Part shown: piece after piece, positions 1 through 10,035 of the stretch
Layout of the letters: every line of letters starts with the position of its first letter
Position numbering within the stretch: the stretch's first letter is position 1
DNA from: Nitzschia sp. pyKryTriq1
Taxonomy: Eukaryota; Bacillariophyta; Bacillariophyceae; Bacillariales; Bacillariaceae
Length of the DNA stretch: 64,000 bases
Reading direction: 5' to 3'
Assembly (NCBI GenBank): GCA_956465555.1
Contig: OY101122.1
Location: forward strand, 1,003,001 to 1,067,000
Made by a program: the position numbers and the translations under genes
The notes under the pieces: model-generated
What the model saw: only the letters and a program-made list of their open reading frames with translations
Database searches by the model: none
Told to the model about the DNA's origin: nothing

Positions 1-1059
1 AAGTCAACAACCACCATGGAGTCCCAGCTTTTTAAGATTGCCTTGGATCAAGTGTATGTCGCTCATCATCCGAACGATGTCAAGTACATGCCTCTGTTTC
101 GGAAAGGGGAACGCGTGGTGGATAATAGTCGGCAGCTCTATCGACGGGCTGTCACTCGACGTCGCATCCTGAAGGCGCTGACGAAAGAAAAACGAAACTG
201 CACGTGGATTGCAAAAGACCAATATGATCGTCTCCCCTCGGTGGAATGGACCATTCAAGATGAAGAGCGGATCTTTGGTGGTAGCGTAACTCGACAAGGG
301 ATGAAGGAATCGAAAAAGTCGATGCAGAAGGCAAACCATGATTCTAGGTTTGAGCTGGCACCTCAACACGATGCTGTTTTACAAGTCGCCGATCAAGTAA
401 ACGCAGAACTAGACGACGACGACGACGACGACGAAAGTGAATCGAAGGAAGAGAATCCCGAGAGTGAAGTGTCAGAAAACGAGGCTACGAAGGAAAAGGG
501 ACAAGAAAAGGCAAAGGATCGGAATGAAAAAGCCAAGGACGAAGCAGAGAGTGACGATTCTTCAGACACTAGTAGCAGTAGCGAGGACGAGGAAACTGGT
601 GTGGCAGACCCTTTACGACGACTAAAGAAAAACATCATTCCAGTGGGAAAAAAGAGTAAACAAGTTCAGACGACGGTTGGCGAATCAAATAGCAGCGACT
701 CTGACAGTAGCGATGATTCATCTTCGGACGAAGACGATGTCAAAAAGGAGCAAGGGCAAGAACAGGGCGCCGAGGATTCTTCTAGTGATGACTCAGACAG
801 CCGTGGTGATATTAGCGACGAGGGAGATGCCCATTCGGTGGACGAGCCCAAGAGAAAGGCAGAAGCCAAGGATATGGGCAATGCAGACGACGAGATTGAT
901 GACTTTCTAATGGATGCAAACAACGAAGATGACGTGAATGTCTTCTCGATGACTTTGAATCGAGTTCCTGCCCTAGATGGGCGGGGTGACAAGAGTAAAG
1001 GATGGGAAACTCAGAAGCAACGACCAGGACAATTCAAAAAACGCCGTACGCGAACATAG
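1..1059 (+). CDS. Efg1-like rRNA-processing protein, 5' end probably outside the window
   Basis: The frame is open from base 1, and the first ATG is at 16 in a good context (accaccATGG). The segment ALDQVYVAHHPNDVKYMPLF resembles the end of the Efg1 domain, where a helix is followed by D-x-x-Y-V-x-x-x-P-x-x-x-K-Y-x-x-L-F. Efg1 is a nucleolar protein of early 18S rRNA processing. That domain normally has a long helical part before this motif, so an upstream exon or upstream coding part likely lies beyond the edge. The remainder is low-complexity, rich in Asp, Glu and Ser, including an Asp run coded by a GAC repeat near 412-434. It ends in a basic tail (KKRRTRT), typical of nucleolar proteins. 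The stop is only 15 bp from the stop of the convergent neighbour. Family call is moderate; gene reality is more certain. Confidence 0.55.
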   Translation, partial: KSTTTMESQLFKIALDQVYVAHHPNDVKYMPLFRKGERVVDNSRQLYRRAVTRRRILKALTKEKRNCTWIAKDQYDRLPSVEWTIQDEERIFGGSVTRQGMKESKKSMQKANHDSRFELAPQHDAVLQVADQVNAELDDDDDDDESESKEENPESEVSENEATKEKGQEKAKDRNEKAKDEAESDDSSDTSSSSEDEETGVADPLRRLKKNIIPVGKKSKQVQTTVGESNSSDSDSSDDSSSDEDDVKKEQGQEQGAEDSSSDDSDSRGDISDEGDAHSVDEPKRKAEAKDMGNADDEIDDFLMDANNEDDVNVFSMTLNRVPALDGRGDKSKGWETQKQRPGQFKKRRTRT

Positions 1060-1074
1060 CTAACCAGATGTTGT

Positions 1075-3621
1075 CTATAGCCTCTCTGCCCTGGGATGCG
1101 GCAGGATTAGTTCTTGTTTGTCTTGAATTGTGATTCGATAGGACTGACCCTGGAAGTCGTAGCGAATTTCCAGGGTCGGAGACGGACCGGACGAGTCATT
1201 TTCCAAAGGCGAAGGATCCGTCGTCCTATCCAGCAAATCCAACCATATGGCTTTCCACCACAGAACAGATCCAATAGAAGGGTGTGTATCCTCGGCCATG
1301 TCGGGCTCTTTCTCTGCATTCTTGGTAGAAATATCGTAGAATCCTAAAAGCTGACTTTTCGACTTTGCTGGTAGGGTTAAAGAAGACCGATTGACCCAGA
1401 ATTGAAGTGGAATGGCTGCGTCCCACTCCTCGCCCCCTTCTACTGAGTAAGTTGCCCTATGGATAATCAATCCTTCTTTCTCAGCCTCCTCCCGCTTCTT
1501 GCGTTTGGCTTGCCTTGCCATTAGAGCCTTTTGGAGTTCTGCATCTTGACGAGCTTTGGTCGTGGCGATTGCCGCAAGAGTCTTGGTCGATCCTTCTTCC
1601 TCACCCTTAATCACAGGATTATTCCAGCCCCATAGCTCTGCGATCCCCTCTTGGATCAGAAAAGATATCAGAGAAAAGTACAAGACTTGAATCGGATGTA
1701 CGTTACGCACGCCACTAGCCACCACTACAGGAATGCGCACCGTGGCCTCTCCTCTGGTCCAGGACAGGACCCATTCCAGGCCCCTTGCTGAAAACAAACG
1801 AATGCCCAGTCCTACGGTGGCTATTCTGGAATGGAGAGATTGTATCAGAGATCCGCCGACTTGCCACGACCCCACAGACTTCCATTCCCAGAAGATATGT
1901 GCAATTCGACTTTCATTTATCCTGGGTCGAAGGTCCAGCCGAGCAGAAACAAGTTTGGGATTTCGCAGTGAACAGTTCACTCGGGAGGATAGCTTGGTGT
2001 TGGAAATCGCTAGAGAAAACTCCTGCCTACGCGATAACTCTGATGAAAAGATCCACCGAGTGTTGGGAAACAAATGGCGAAAGGATATTGAATACATCGA
2101 ATGTTCCAACAGCATTGCATGCAGAAAAGAAGCATTGTGGTAGAAAGTGACCCCCAGAACAGAACCTTGCCTGAGAAGCGATCCTCCGATCATGATGAGT
2201 GGGTGGTATAGTTCATGGCCACGAATCATTCCTAATGAAAGTTTGCTCCACGAGTTGACGGCATAGTCGAGCCCGACTGATCCGAAGGCCGAGTTGACCA
2301 GAGCAGATGGTCCAAGGGACGCCTTTCCTTCCAGAACCCCACTCCAACGCCCGTCCACTCGCGAGGGTGCCATTGATGTAGACATAGATAAGTCGGCATC
2401 GCGTGTAACTGTGAAGGTTCCGTCCGAGGAATTGTACTCAATCGGAATCTCGTAGCAAGCTTCCTGGATACGATTGTGCGCCAACAGCTCTTCGTCGCTA
2501 CGTATGTCTGTCTTTTTTACTTTCCGAGGCACCCTTCGTGGTTGTCTGGTCATGATACTCTCCTGCGCATTTGGGTCTACTAGGTCTAATTCCACCTCTG
2601 AGGGCCCTCCCACGTCGCCCTTGGCTGAGAACAAGGCTCGGGCTTGCACTCCTGCCGGACTCGTGGCATCCTCGAGCTCGGAGACATAATAGGATGTGTT
2701 TTTCGATGACCTCTCCCCCCTCAGCACGTCCCGTGGTGTTTGGAAATTTGCCCCAACCGAGGCACCAGAATCCGATGTTTCGGTGCTCCCCTGTCCCGGA
2801 TTCTGGTAAGGCGTCATTGAGCTAGTTGCTCGGGCGTCAAAATAGACAGTTTCCTTGGATTCTTCTTCTTTCGGAATTGCATCTTGCCATGGAGTTTGAA
2901 AGACTGCTGACGAATCCAGTTTCGAGGCAGGAGTTGATGACTCTTCTGCCGACAGTGTGTCGTTGGTATCATAATATATTGTTTCCTGATGTTTCAGTGG
3001 CGCGGTGACAGCATCTTTCTCCAACGTCGATTGACTCATCGTAGCATCAAAGTAAACAGAGGCTTGCTTTGAAAAAGTGGACCTGGGCGTATCCTTCTCT
3101 AGTGACGATTGACTCATTGCAGCGTCATAGTACAAAGAGGCCTGCCTGGAAATCGCGGGGGCACTTCCTCTCAACTCTTCAAATTCTTCAGCTTCGCCAG
3201 ATAGGCTTTCGAGGCTGGCAGAGTCTACCGAGTCCCGGGAGGACGCTATCCTCAAACCCAGCTCTTTTAACATCCTTCTCTCTTCCTTTCTCTTTCGTTC
3301 GAGATCCTCCATCTCCGAAAATTGTTTCGCTGTTCCAGACACATCAATCCCCGATTTCAAGTTCTGCTCTTTTTGCTGCTGACTCATTAATGCTTTCAGT
3401 CTGGCCATGGCCTCTCGTTCTTTCACAGCATCTTTTAGAAATCGACCGGACTCCAAAGCAATGCGTTCCCTTTCTATTTGCTTTTGCAACTCGGCAGCCT
3501 GTCGAACCTCTTCCTTCTCGGTGGCAATCCGTTTCGCTTCGGCTTCTCGGAACTCACGGGCCTCACGAGCTACTCGTTCCATCTCGGTCTCCCGATAATG
3601 AGAAGGTGACCTCCCACTCAT
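1075..3621 (-). CDS. DNAJC11-type C-terminal domain (DUF3395) protein lacking a J domain
   Basis: Single exon, 848 residues. Residues about 1-130 are a charged coiled coil rich in Glu, Arg and Ala. Residues about 155-270 hold four or five imperfect repeats around a Y[YF]D[AT] core, such as QASLYYDAAMSQSSLEKD. Residues about 410-640 resemble the barrel-like middle of DNAJC11, and the last 145 residues match its C-terminal domain: GLIIHRATYSV, a hydrophobic strand with PLQFWV, LLGFYD, then YDFQGQSYRITI and a proline-histidine end. DNAJC11 sits at the mitochondrial outer membrane and associates with the MICOS/MIB bridge. The family normally opens with a J domain (HPD motif). None is seen here or in the 550 bp upstream. 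Mitochondrial location is inferred from the family only. Confidence 0.65.
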   Translation of the reverse strand: MSGRSPSHYRETEMERVAREAREFREAEAKRIATEKEEVRQAAELQKQIERERIALESGRFLKDAVKEREAMARLKALMSQQQKEQNLKSGIDVSGTAKQFSEMEDLERKRKEERRMLKELGLRIASSRDSVDSASLESLSGEAEEFEELRGSAPAISRQASLYYDAAMSQSSLEKDTPRSTFSKQASVYFDATMSQSTLEKDAVTAPLKHQETIYYDTNDTLSAEESSTPASKLDSSAVFQTPWQDAIPKEEESKETVYFDARATSSMTPYQNPGQGSTETSDSGASVGANFQTPRDVLRGERSSKNTSYYVSELEDATSPAGVQARALFSAKGDVGGPSEVELDLVDPNAQESIMTRQPRRVPRKVKKTDIRSDEELLAHNRIQEACYEIPIEYNSSDGTFTVTRDADLSMSTSMAPSRVDGRWSGVLEGKASLGPSALVNSAFGSVGLDYAVNSWSKLSLGMIRGHELYHPLIMIGGSLLRQGSVLGVTFYHNASFLHAMLLEHSMYSISFRHLFPNTRWIFSSELSRRQEFSLAISNTKLSSRVNCSLRNPKLVSARLDLRPRINESRIAHIFWEWKSVGSWQVGGSLIQSLHSRIATVGLGIRLFSARGLEWVLSWTRGEATVRIPVVVASGVRNVHPIQVLYFSLISFLIQEGIAELWGWNNPVIKGEEEGSTKTLAAIATTKARQDAELQKALMARQAKRKKREEAEKEGLIIHRATYSVEGGEEWDAAIPLQFWVNRSSLTLPAKSKSQLLGFYDISTKNAEKEPDMAEDTHPSIGSVLWWKAIWLDLLDRTTDPSPLENDSSGPSPTLEIRYDFQGQSYRITIQDKQELILPHPRAERL

Positions 3622-4169
3622 TCTGCTACGGTGTTTTAGAAGACAAATCGACGCTGCTGATATTGAAGTCGTTATGGGGATCTAGTACCATCTGAAGTAC
3701 CTGGTATATTAGGGACTACTGCATCAATGCAACGGGAGTGTGATGTGATATGTGCTGTGGAGGTTGATGGTTGATGGTCGGTTGATGATGAATGATGAAT
3801 GATGATGCATTTCTTTTGCTGTACGCGTGTACTTGCTTGTATCATACCCGGTAGAAGAGGCGACCACTGCACAAAAAGATCGCATCATCGTTCGTCATGT
3901 GTCCGCCATTCATCAAGTCATACTAGTCAACACCTAAAACTTCCGTCGAGTCCCGAAGGAGTGGTCGTGGTCGTCAGTCTTCAAAACTACAGTAACCACT
4001 CCTGCATGGATCTGTACACTACCCTTGCTACCACTACTAGCAGAGAGCAGCTCTACTATAAGTAAAGCTACGCCTATTCCAAGAACAAAAAGCAGGTAAT
4101 ATAATCATGAAGAAATCATCAAATCTGGTAAAACTCTATATTGGACAGAGATACAGCAAGTGTCTTCTC
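3622..4169. other. Intergenic: 5' flank of the DNAJC11-like gene, 3' flank of PEX11
   Basis: No gene found. A TGATGG/TGATGAA simple-sequence stretch lies at about 3763-3808. No J-domain exon for the gene downstream on the minus strand could be seen. Confidence 0.6.
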
Positions 4170-5708
4170 TTAGGCATCCGGGAAGTTATTGTAAAGCACC
4201 GTTCCTGCCGACACAAGCCCACATAGACAATGGAAGCCTTCGTGGTTCTTCTTTCCACGCCATTTTTGGTGCAAGTCGATGCCTGGGTTGTTGCTGAAAA
4301 CAATTATATCGCAACAACTCTATAAAAAATACAAATGTGAGTACGGATAGGTACATCGTCAAACAAAACAAACTTGTGTCAAGCAATGGGTTGTACATAC
4401 CTTGAGGAGCGCCAAAAAAAGAGAAAACTGCTTCTCCTTGACTTTCTTCAAATTTTGCAAAGCCTGCTCTCGTTCTTCTTCACCCTCTTCACAGGCTTCC
4501 TCCCATTGATGTTGTGCAGTCATAAGCTTGTTGCGGCGATAGTTCATATACGAGTATGCGTTGACCAGAAGACCTGCTACAGAACCACCAAAGTAGGCTT
4601 GATTGGCTCTCGTGCTAGAGAGCGTTTGTAACTTATTGCGCTTTTCCAGCCGTTCCTCGGCAGTTGGTAGGGTATGATCATCCAAAAATCCAGTTGAGTA
4701 CAAATAGTTGATGTTGTCTCCTGCCCAAAAGCCGAGCAAGCCTATCATTTTGAATGCGGACCCAATGACGGTCCACAGTTCGGCTGCCGGACGAGATTCC
4801 AAGGAGGAAGAATCACCCATGACAGTTGATAGAGTGGAACGCAAGGGGCGATAAATTGCTCGATAAGCTTTGCTACTCAAAGATCGAACGAACGATGGCT
4901 TTCGTTTCCTTGCACCGATGCTGTCCTCCTCGTCGTCCAACGTCATGGGTCCCCAGCCAATGTTGGAAGAGGCTCGTCTTGTGAGTATTTTTGGTGGTCG
5001 TTTCTTCGTCAATTGCGTCGTCTTGTCACCGCTGTCATTGACGTCGGTATTGTTATCATGGAGTCCCATAGTGTTTCGCAGGTGCCACATAATTAGAGGA
5101 CCGAGGCCCATGTTGCGCAACTTCTCGATTTCAATGAGGGATCGACCAAGTCGAAACGCTTTTCTTGAATTCGCAAGCGATTTGTACAAAGTCGAAAAAC
5201 GAAAGGACAGGTGCTTACTTCCAGTACCTGCAAACCACCAGGCCAACAAGCGTGCAGAGTACTGAAACACTTTGGTGATTTTGTCGCGGCCATCCAAGGT
5301 CAAAGCCAAAGCGGACCATGATGTCAGCGTGAGCGGATTTGCTTTGCGGTGAAGTCCCACCGCAACGAGAGATGGGGGAGGTGGCACGATTGGAGTTATC
5401 ACTTCGCCATTGGCATCTTCAAAGATTTCTTCTCCGCCGTCGTCCCCGACGGACGGTAGTGGACTACTCGCAGGGCTCACCACAATTGGATCACTCGTGT
5501 CGTCGTCGCTGCCATCGTGATGATTTATGTGGTCTTTTCCACTGGAACCTTGATCTCCCGGGCTGCGGTGAGCGATGCGGTTTGCTTCCTTTCCATTATC
5601 TTGCGCTAGCGCTGCCTCCTGTCGTGAGCCACTACTAGTAGTAGTAGTGGTTTCAAGTTGCCCAGCTTCACCTTCGCCGGTCGACTTCGCGTTGCCCGCA
5701 GGACACAT
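4170..5708 (-). CDS. PEX11: Peroxisomal membrane proliferation factor PEX11
   Basis: Two exons, 5708-4401 and 4319-4170, give 485 residues. The intron (4320-4400, 81 nt) has GTATGT and TATAG ends and keeps phase 0. PEX11 remodels and divides peroxisomal membranes. Hallmarks are a DGRDKITKVFQYSARLLAWW helix after residue about 130, a leucine-rich SLANSRKAFRLGRSLIEIEK segment, then a second conserved half (LLGFWAGDNINYLYSTGF). The second exon adds SCCDIIVF and the glycine-bearing last membrane segment GLVSAGTVLYNNFP, which closes the family domain. The first 130 residues and a central insert are low-complexity (Ser/Thr/Asp rich), making the protein much longer than the usual 230-260 residues. 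Reading on without the intron would give a wrong C-terminus. Confidence 0.88.
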
Positions 5709-6798
5709 TGTCTGGGATACTGAGACTAGACTATCAAATGCTTGTATGTACTGATTGATATTTGTTGCGACGGAGCGCTACGAGTATGGAAATGATGCCA
5801 AGGTCGCTTTCGGTACCAGGGAGTAGGTTGCAATCAATTTTATTCTTCGCCCATAGGTATATTACTTTTATTGCTTAGTACTTTTATTGGTGCGAGATGA
5901 TGCGAGTGCAATGAAGATCCTACCGGTATCATAGAACATCATGACGATGGCGTTTGGATGACACGAATGGTGCCATCGATGCGCTCGCTGGGGTTGGAAC
6001 GAGAATTTTTCTTCTTCCCAACCGACCGCACACGCGCTTGCGCGCAACCACTGTACTTGTACAGGTACCAGGTACTTGTACCGCCTGCGGTAGCTCTCTA
6101 CGTACCAGCCATTACCAATCACCACGCACGAGCGAGGGAGCTCTACCGGTGTATGTAGCGGCGAGCGAGCGACGGCGAGAGAGTGAGAGATGACTGACTC
6201 GACTACGTACTTTTTCCACATGCCCCTCGGCAAGGATGACGTGGCATGCATGCCCACCATGCATTCCGCCATCTGTTTTGTGCGGTTCCGTACCCGGTAC
6301 CTGGTACAGTACACGTACGAAGTCGGCGCCGACTGGTACTGTATTACAAGTACTGTACTGGTACAGTGCGTACAAGTACCGTACACTACATACGGCGCGC
6401 TCAGCGGACGAGATGTCCAAAAGTTCTCTTGCATCATCCATCTGACCCATCAATTCTGACGTGCTCTGTGCAGCTTCGCCCCGCCGACAATTATTCTTCT
6501 TCTAGCACGTAGGAAGTATCTTATGCTGCCGGTTCTGTTCTTCTCCTTGCTTTCTCCCGAGCGAGAGCAAGAGGAGGGGTTAGTCTTCCGACCATTACCC
6601 GACGGATTTATTTCACCCAGATAAGCTTGCCTACAAGAGTAGAGTAGCTACCAGGTTTGCTCGTGGTAGAAAGAGGTAGCAAAAAAGGTTATTAGATATT
6701 ATTGTAGATTTTTTGTTGTTGTAGATAGCAAGTATCCATGTTTAGATTCGATGATTGATGCACCCCTAATCTCTTCCTCTCGCATTCGCTCTAGCTAG
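5709..6798. other. Intergenic with dense GTAC/ACCGGT words
   Basis: No gene supported. Runs of GTAC-type words lie at 6051-6082 and 6289-6386, including GGTACC, ACCGGT-like and GTACAGTAC forms. The short open frames here owe their length to these words and look non-coding. Confidence 0.6.
6051..6386. repeat. GTAC-word cluster
   Basis: Two dense blocks (6051-6082 and 6289-6386) of overlapping GTACC, GGTACC and GTACAGTAC words, with a GTCGGCGCCGAC palindrome in the second (about 6321-6332). Member of the window-wide intergenic word family. Confidence 0.6.
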
Positions 6799-7944
6799 CT
6801 AGTAGTGCCCCGCAACCAGCGACCCAAAGCTGTTGTTACCTAACGAGTAAGCTGGTCCACCAGCTGTTTGCGCGTGAAAGGCGAGTTGATCATGTACTCC
6901 ATGGTGATGATGAACTAGCGTTGTTTGAAGAGGCAAAAGTTGTCTGCTGACAGCAAGCATATACTGTTCATCTGCTCCAACTGGTAGCATTGAAACCATT
7001 GGTGCACTGAACGGATGCTTTGTATTCTGCGAGCACCGACCGGGATGCGATGGAAAAGGAGGGAGAGAGTTGGCTCTTTGAAGAATCTGCTGCTGCGTTA
7101 AACCATTCGATATCAGCTGCTCGGCTGCATACATCGACTGTTGCTCCAGCGTTGGCGCCGGAGGGAACATGGGTCTCGACTCTACATTCTGTGGTACCAA
7201 ATGCGAGGGTGAAGGTGTTACCTGGTGTGCACCATGGTGAGACTGGTGAGACTGTAATCCTACTGGTGCAGCCAGCGCCTGCGATGGCTGGAAAGCTGGA
7301 AGCGGTGCCGCTGCGCTTGGTTCTTCGATGGGTGGCATCTGTGGTGATACTTGTGGAACCATCACAGCATGCATTGAGTGAGCAACAAGCTCTGCCTTGT
7401 ACTTCTCAAACAACTCGGGGGTGACATGAAGACTAAAATTGATTCTGAAGAGAAAGTCTACCTCGAGCCCATTCATCTCGCTGACCAGAACCCCACCAAC
7501 TTTTGAATAATAAGCATTGTTGTAATATGCATCATCGAAGAATTTCGCCGCGAGGAGAATCGCTGTGATGACGACTCTGTGTACATTGAGCTCCGTCAGA
7601 AGAAAGTTATTTCGCTGAATCAACCGATCAATGTAGATCAACGCAAGAATAAAGCATTCGTTCGAGCAAGAAGCGTATTTGTGTATTCTTCCGAAGTAAA
7701 GTGAAGTAGGGCGACGTTTTTGAGCAGAGAAAGCGAAGCTGAATGCCAAGACCAGCGAAAAGACTTACCTTTCGAGATAGGGGAAAATTCCGATGCCAGG
7801 AGCTTTGAGTGCGTGAAACTTTGTTACCTGACCAGGATCTTGCATTGCAAGACCCGCATTCGAGACGACCAATCTATCGAGGACATCGGCTAGAACTTTG
7901 ACAATGGCTGCACCTTCGGCTGCTTGCTCTGGGGTGGCTTCCAT
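6799..7944 (-). CDS. Pho80-like (P/U-type) cyclin
   Basis: Two exons, 7944-7769 and 7687-6799, give 354 residues. The intron (81 nt) splits an arginine codon (AG/A) between LE and [20 protein letters not shown]. The Pho80-type cyclin box spans about residues 25-165 and shows the family signature: [29 protein letters not shown] and [16 protein letters not shown], ending in a short helix that begins [14 protein letters not shown]. Such cyclins pair with Pho85/CDK5-type kinases and in diatoms are linked to nutrient (phosphate) status and cell-cycle re-entry; that role is family knowledge, not seen here. The C-terminal 190 residues are low-complexity, rich in Pro, Gln, His and Ser. ATG at 7944 opens the only frame that joins the box in phase. 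Confidence 0.85.
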
Positions 7945-9227
7945 TGTAAAGATTTGAGAAGTGTTGTGTATTTGTGTGGCCGCTTGGGCAATTTATTGCG
8001 AATTCGACATCGTTGTTATCTTCGAAATGTTCCTTTGATTTTTGTATACTTTGTACAGTTAGACAAAGTTAAGTTCGAATGCTAGCAAGAATGAAGTGAG
8101 TGATGATTCAATGAAGTGTGGTCTGCCAACGAAGAAGAGAAAACACGAAATGAGTTGAAGGCGGAAAAGGAGAACGGACGAAATTGTCCCGATAAAGGAA
8201 GCCCCCGAAGAAACAGCTGGCCATGGTGAGCAGGAAGCCACGCTTTCCAACAACACAGCCCCCATCAAACTCTTGCTCTTATGCTTGACGTCAATTGCAT
8301 CCATACTGTAGCCACCATTCCAATCCTTCATTGGGAGTTGGATGGTAAATAATCCGTGACTCGAGAAACGTCAAACACGAGTCCGATGGTCCAACACAAT
8401 TCGATTTCCTCCTAAAACTAATCTTCACCATGGCCAGTTTCGCGACCGAAGAGAAGAAAAGCTTTTAATTTGATGTACTCACGGTCGATTCTGATGGAGT
8501 GCTAATGGGTGGTGGTGAGTGGGCTAGCGATATTTTTGTTGTTGATGAAACGAAGGGATTGAAATTGTAACTTGTACTCGTATGTCCAATGTGCACGTGG
8601 TTCCCACTCGCTTCGGCATGCAGACGATGAGAGAAGAAGAAATCGAGGGAGGGCGCGATGATCCATCGGGAATGCGGAAAAACAGACCCAGCTGTTTCGG
8701 CTACGCAACGCATGCGCTCGTGTTGTGGTTCTGGAAGAAAGAGGATCGGGTCGATGATAAGCTGTTCCATCGCGATACGACGACTCACAGTACAAAATGT
8801 AAGTGCATTCTACAGAGAGAATTTTTTTTACGAAAAGGCAGTTTTGTGAGAAAGAACACCCATGCGTGTCTCTCCGCCAATCAAGTGTTCGGAATCTGGC
8901 GGTGCGTTACATCATCTGGTGTCAGAATTTCGGAATTTTGTTTAACTTTTCCTTCTTCGCGCCGTCTTGCAGTCTCTTCGCTCGGCGAAATTGCGTGGTG
9001 CGCCGTCCCACATTTTCATTCCTGGCCACAAAAAAATCAGTCTTGAAAAGAAGGACACCGACGACCCCAGTGGGACGGGACCGACGACGGAGAGACTTCT
9101 ACTCGTACCGAGGATATGAGTACAGTAGTACCTGGTGCCGGTACCAGCTACCGTGGAAGAAGATCTCTTCCAACGCAATTGTACCCGTAGTAGAGAGTAG
9201 AAGCATCTAAGCAGGAAGCTGTTGTTC

Positions 9228-9350
9228 TTGGGTATTTTCTGGAGAAGAGTATCTACTACATAGTACAGTAGGAGCAGTAGCAGCAGAGGTCGCCGGTACT
9301 AGTAGTAAGAGTACAAAGAAGATCTACTACTGCTGCAGGCAGGTCTACTT
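9228..9350. repeat. Low-complexity TAC/GTA/AGC-rich tract
   Basis: Interspersed TACTAC, AGTAGT and GCAGCAG triplets on both strands form an imperfect simple-sequence tract. No open frame of coding character overlaps it. Confidence 0.45.
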
Positions 9351-9949
9351 CTTTTTCACCACTACCACCACTCAGCAGCCTGCCCTGCTGCTTGCTTGTC
9401 CTCTCCAGTACCATTACTTTAGTACTCCTGACTGTACTAACAAACTGCTGATGTAAAAAGCATACTGCTGGAGCAAAGACCAGTCAAATCGACTGTCTCT
9501 ACTGTAGCTACTACAGCACGTACGGTACTGTACAGTAGAGAGGACAACGACTTCCTGCTCCCCAAATATGAAAGAGAAAAGGGGGATTGATGATTCATTG
9601 CTTTTCAACCCGCCATGCGTCCAGCAGCGCGCCCCAGATTTTATTTTTCTTCACTCACTATCTCTCTCCACGTGTCTTCCCCACGCGCATCGCAGGCACA
9701 GACGACAGCGACATAAGTGGAAAGAAACAACCGCGCGCCGATCGATGACGGACGCGTGCGTCAATATGGAAAAACCGTCACAGTCAGTCGAACATGGCAG
9801 CCATCAGCCATCACAACATACTGTACGATTATTACCGGTAGATCCTAAAAAGCATCCAACAACCAACAAACACAGCATTCCGTTATCTTCTTTGCCTCTG
9901 CCAAGTATTGTAGATTTCGACGCTGTGGCAAGACCTAAGTCAAGAGTGG

Positions 9950-9960
9950 TATATATATTT
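9950..9960 (+). promoter_or_regulatory. Possible TATA element
   Basis: TATATATATTT lies 76 bp upstream of the threonyl-tRNA synthetase ATG. Many diatom promoters lack a clear TATA box, so this is only a candidate. Confidence 0.25.
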
Positions 9961-10035
9961 TGATTTCACGTCTAGACTACCACACCAATTCACGGGTGTT
10001 GCCGCAAACGTAGACGTAAACGTGAAAAGAAAATA

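Larger units (their letters stand above)
7945..10035. other. 2.1-kb divergent intergenic region
   Basis: Lies between the cyclin (minus) and threonyl-tRNA synthetase (plus) genes. No gene is supported. It contains a 13-codon frame with a good start context at 8430-8468, a GTAC-word cluster near 9117-9153, and a TAC/AGC/GTA trinucleotide-rich tract at about 9228-9350. Confidence 0.55.

Noticed and set aside
8430-8468. 13-codon frame with a good start context (MASFATEEKKSF)
   Set aside because: Too short to support; could be an upstream open frame or chance. No splice donor joins it to anything.
8582-9046. 154-codon frame in the cyclin/threonyl-tRNA synthetase spacer
   Set aside because: No recognisable domain and poor protein-like composition.
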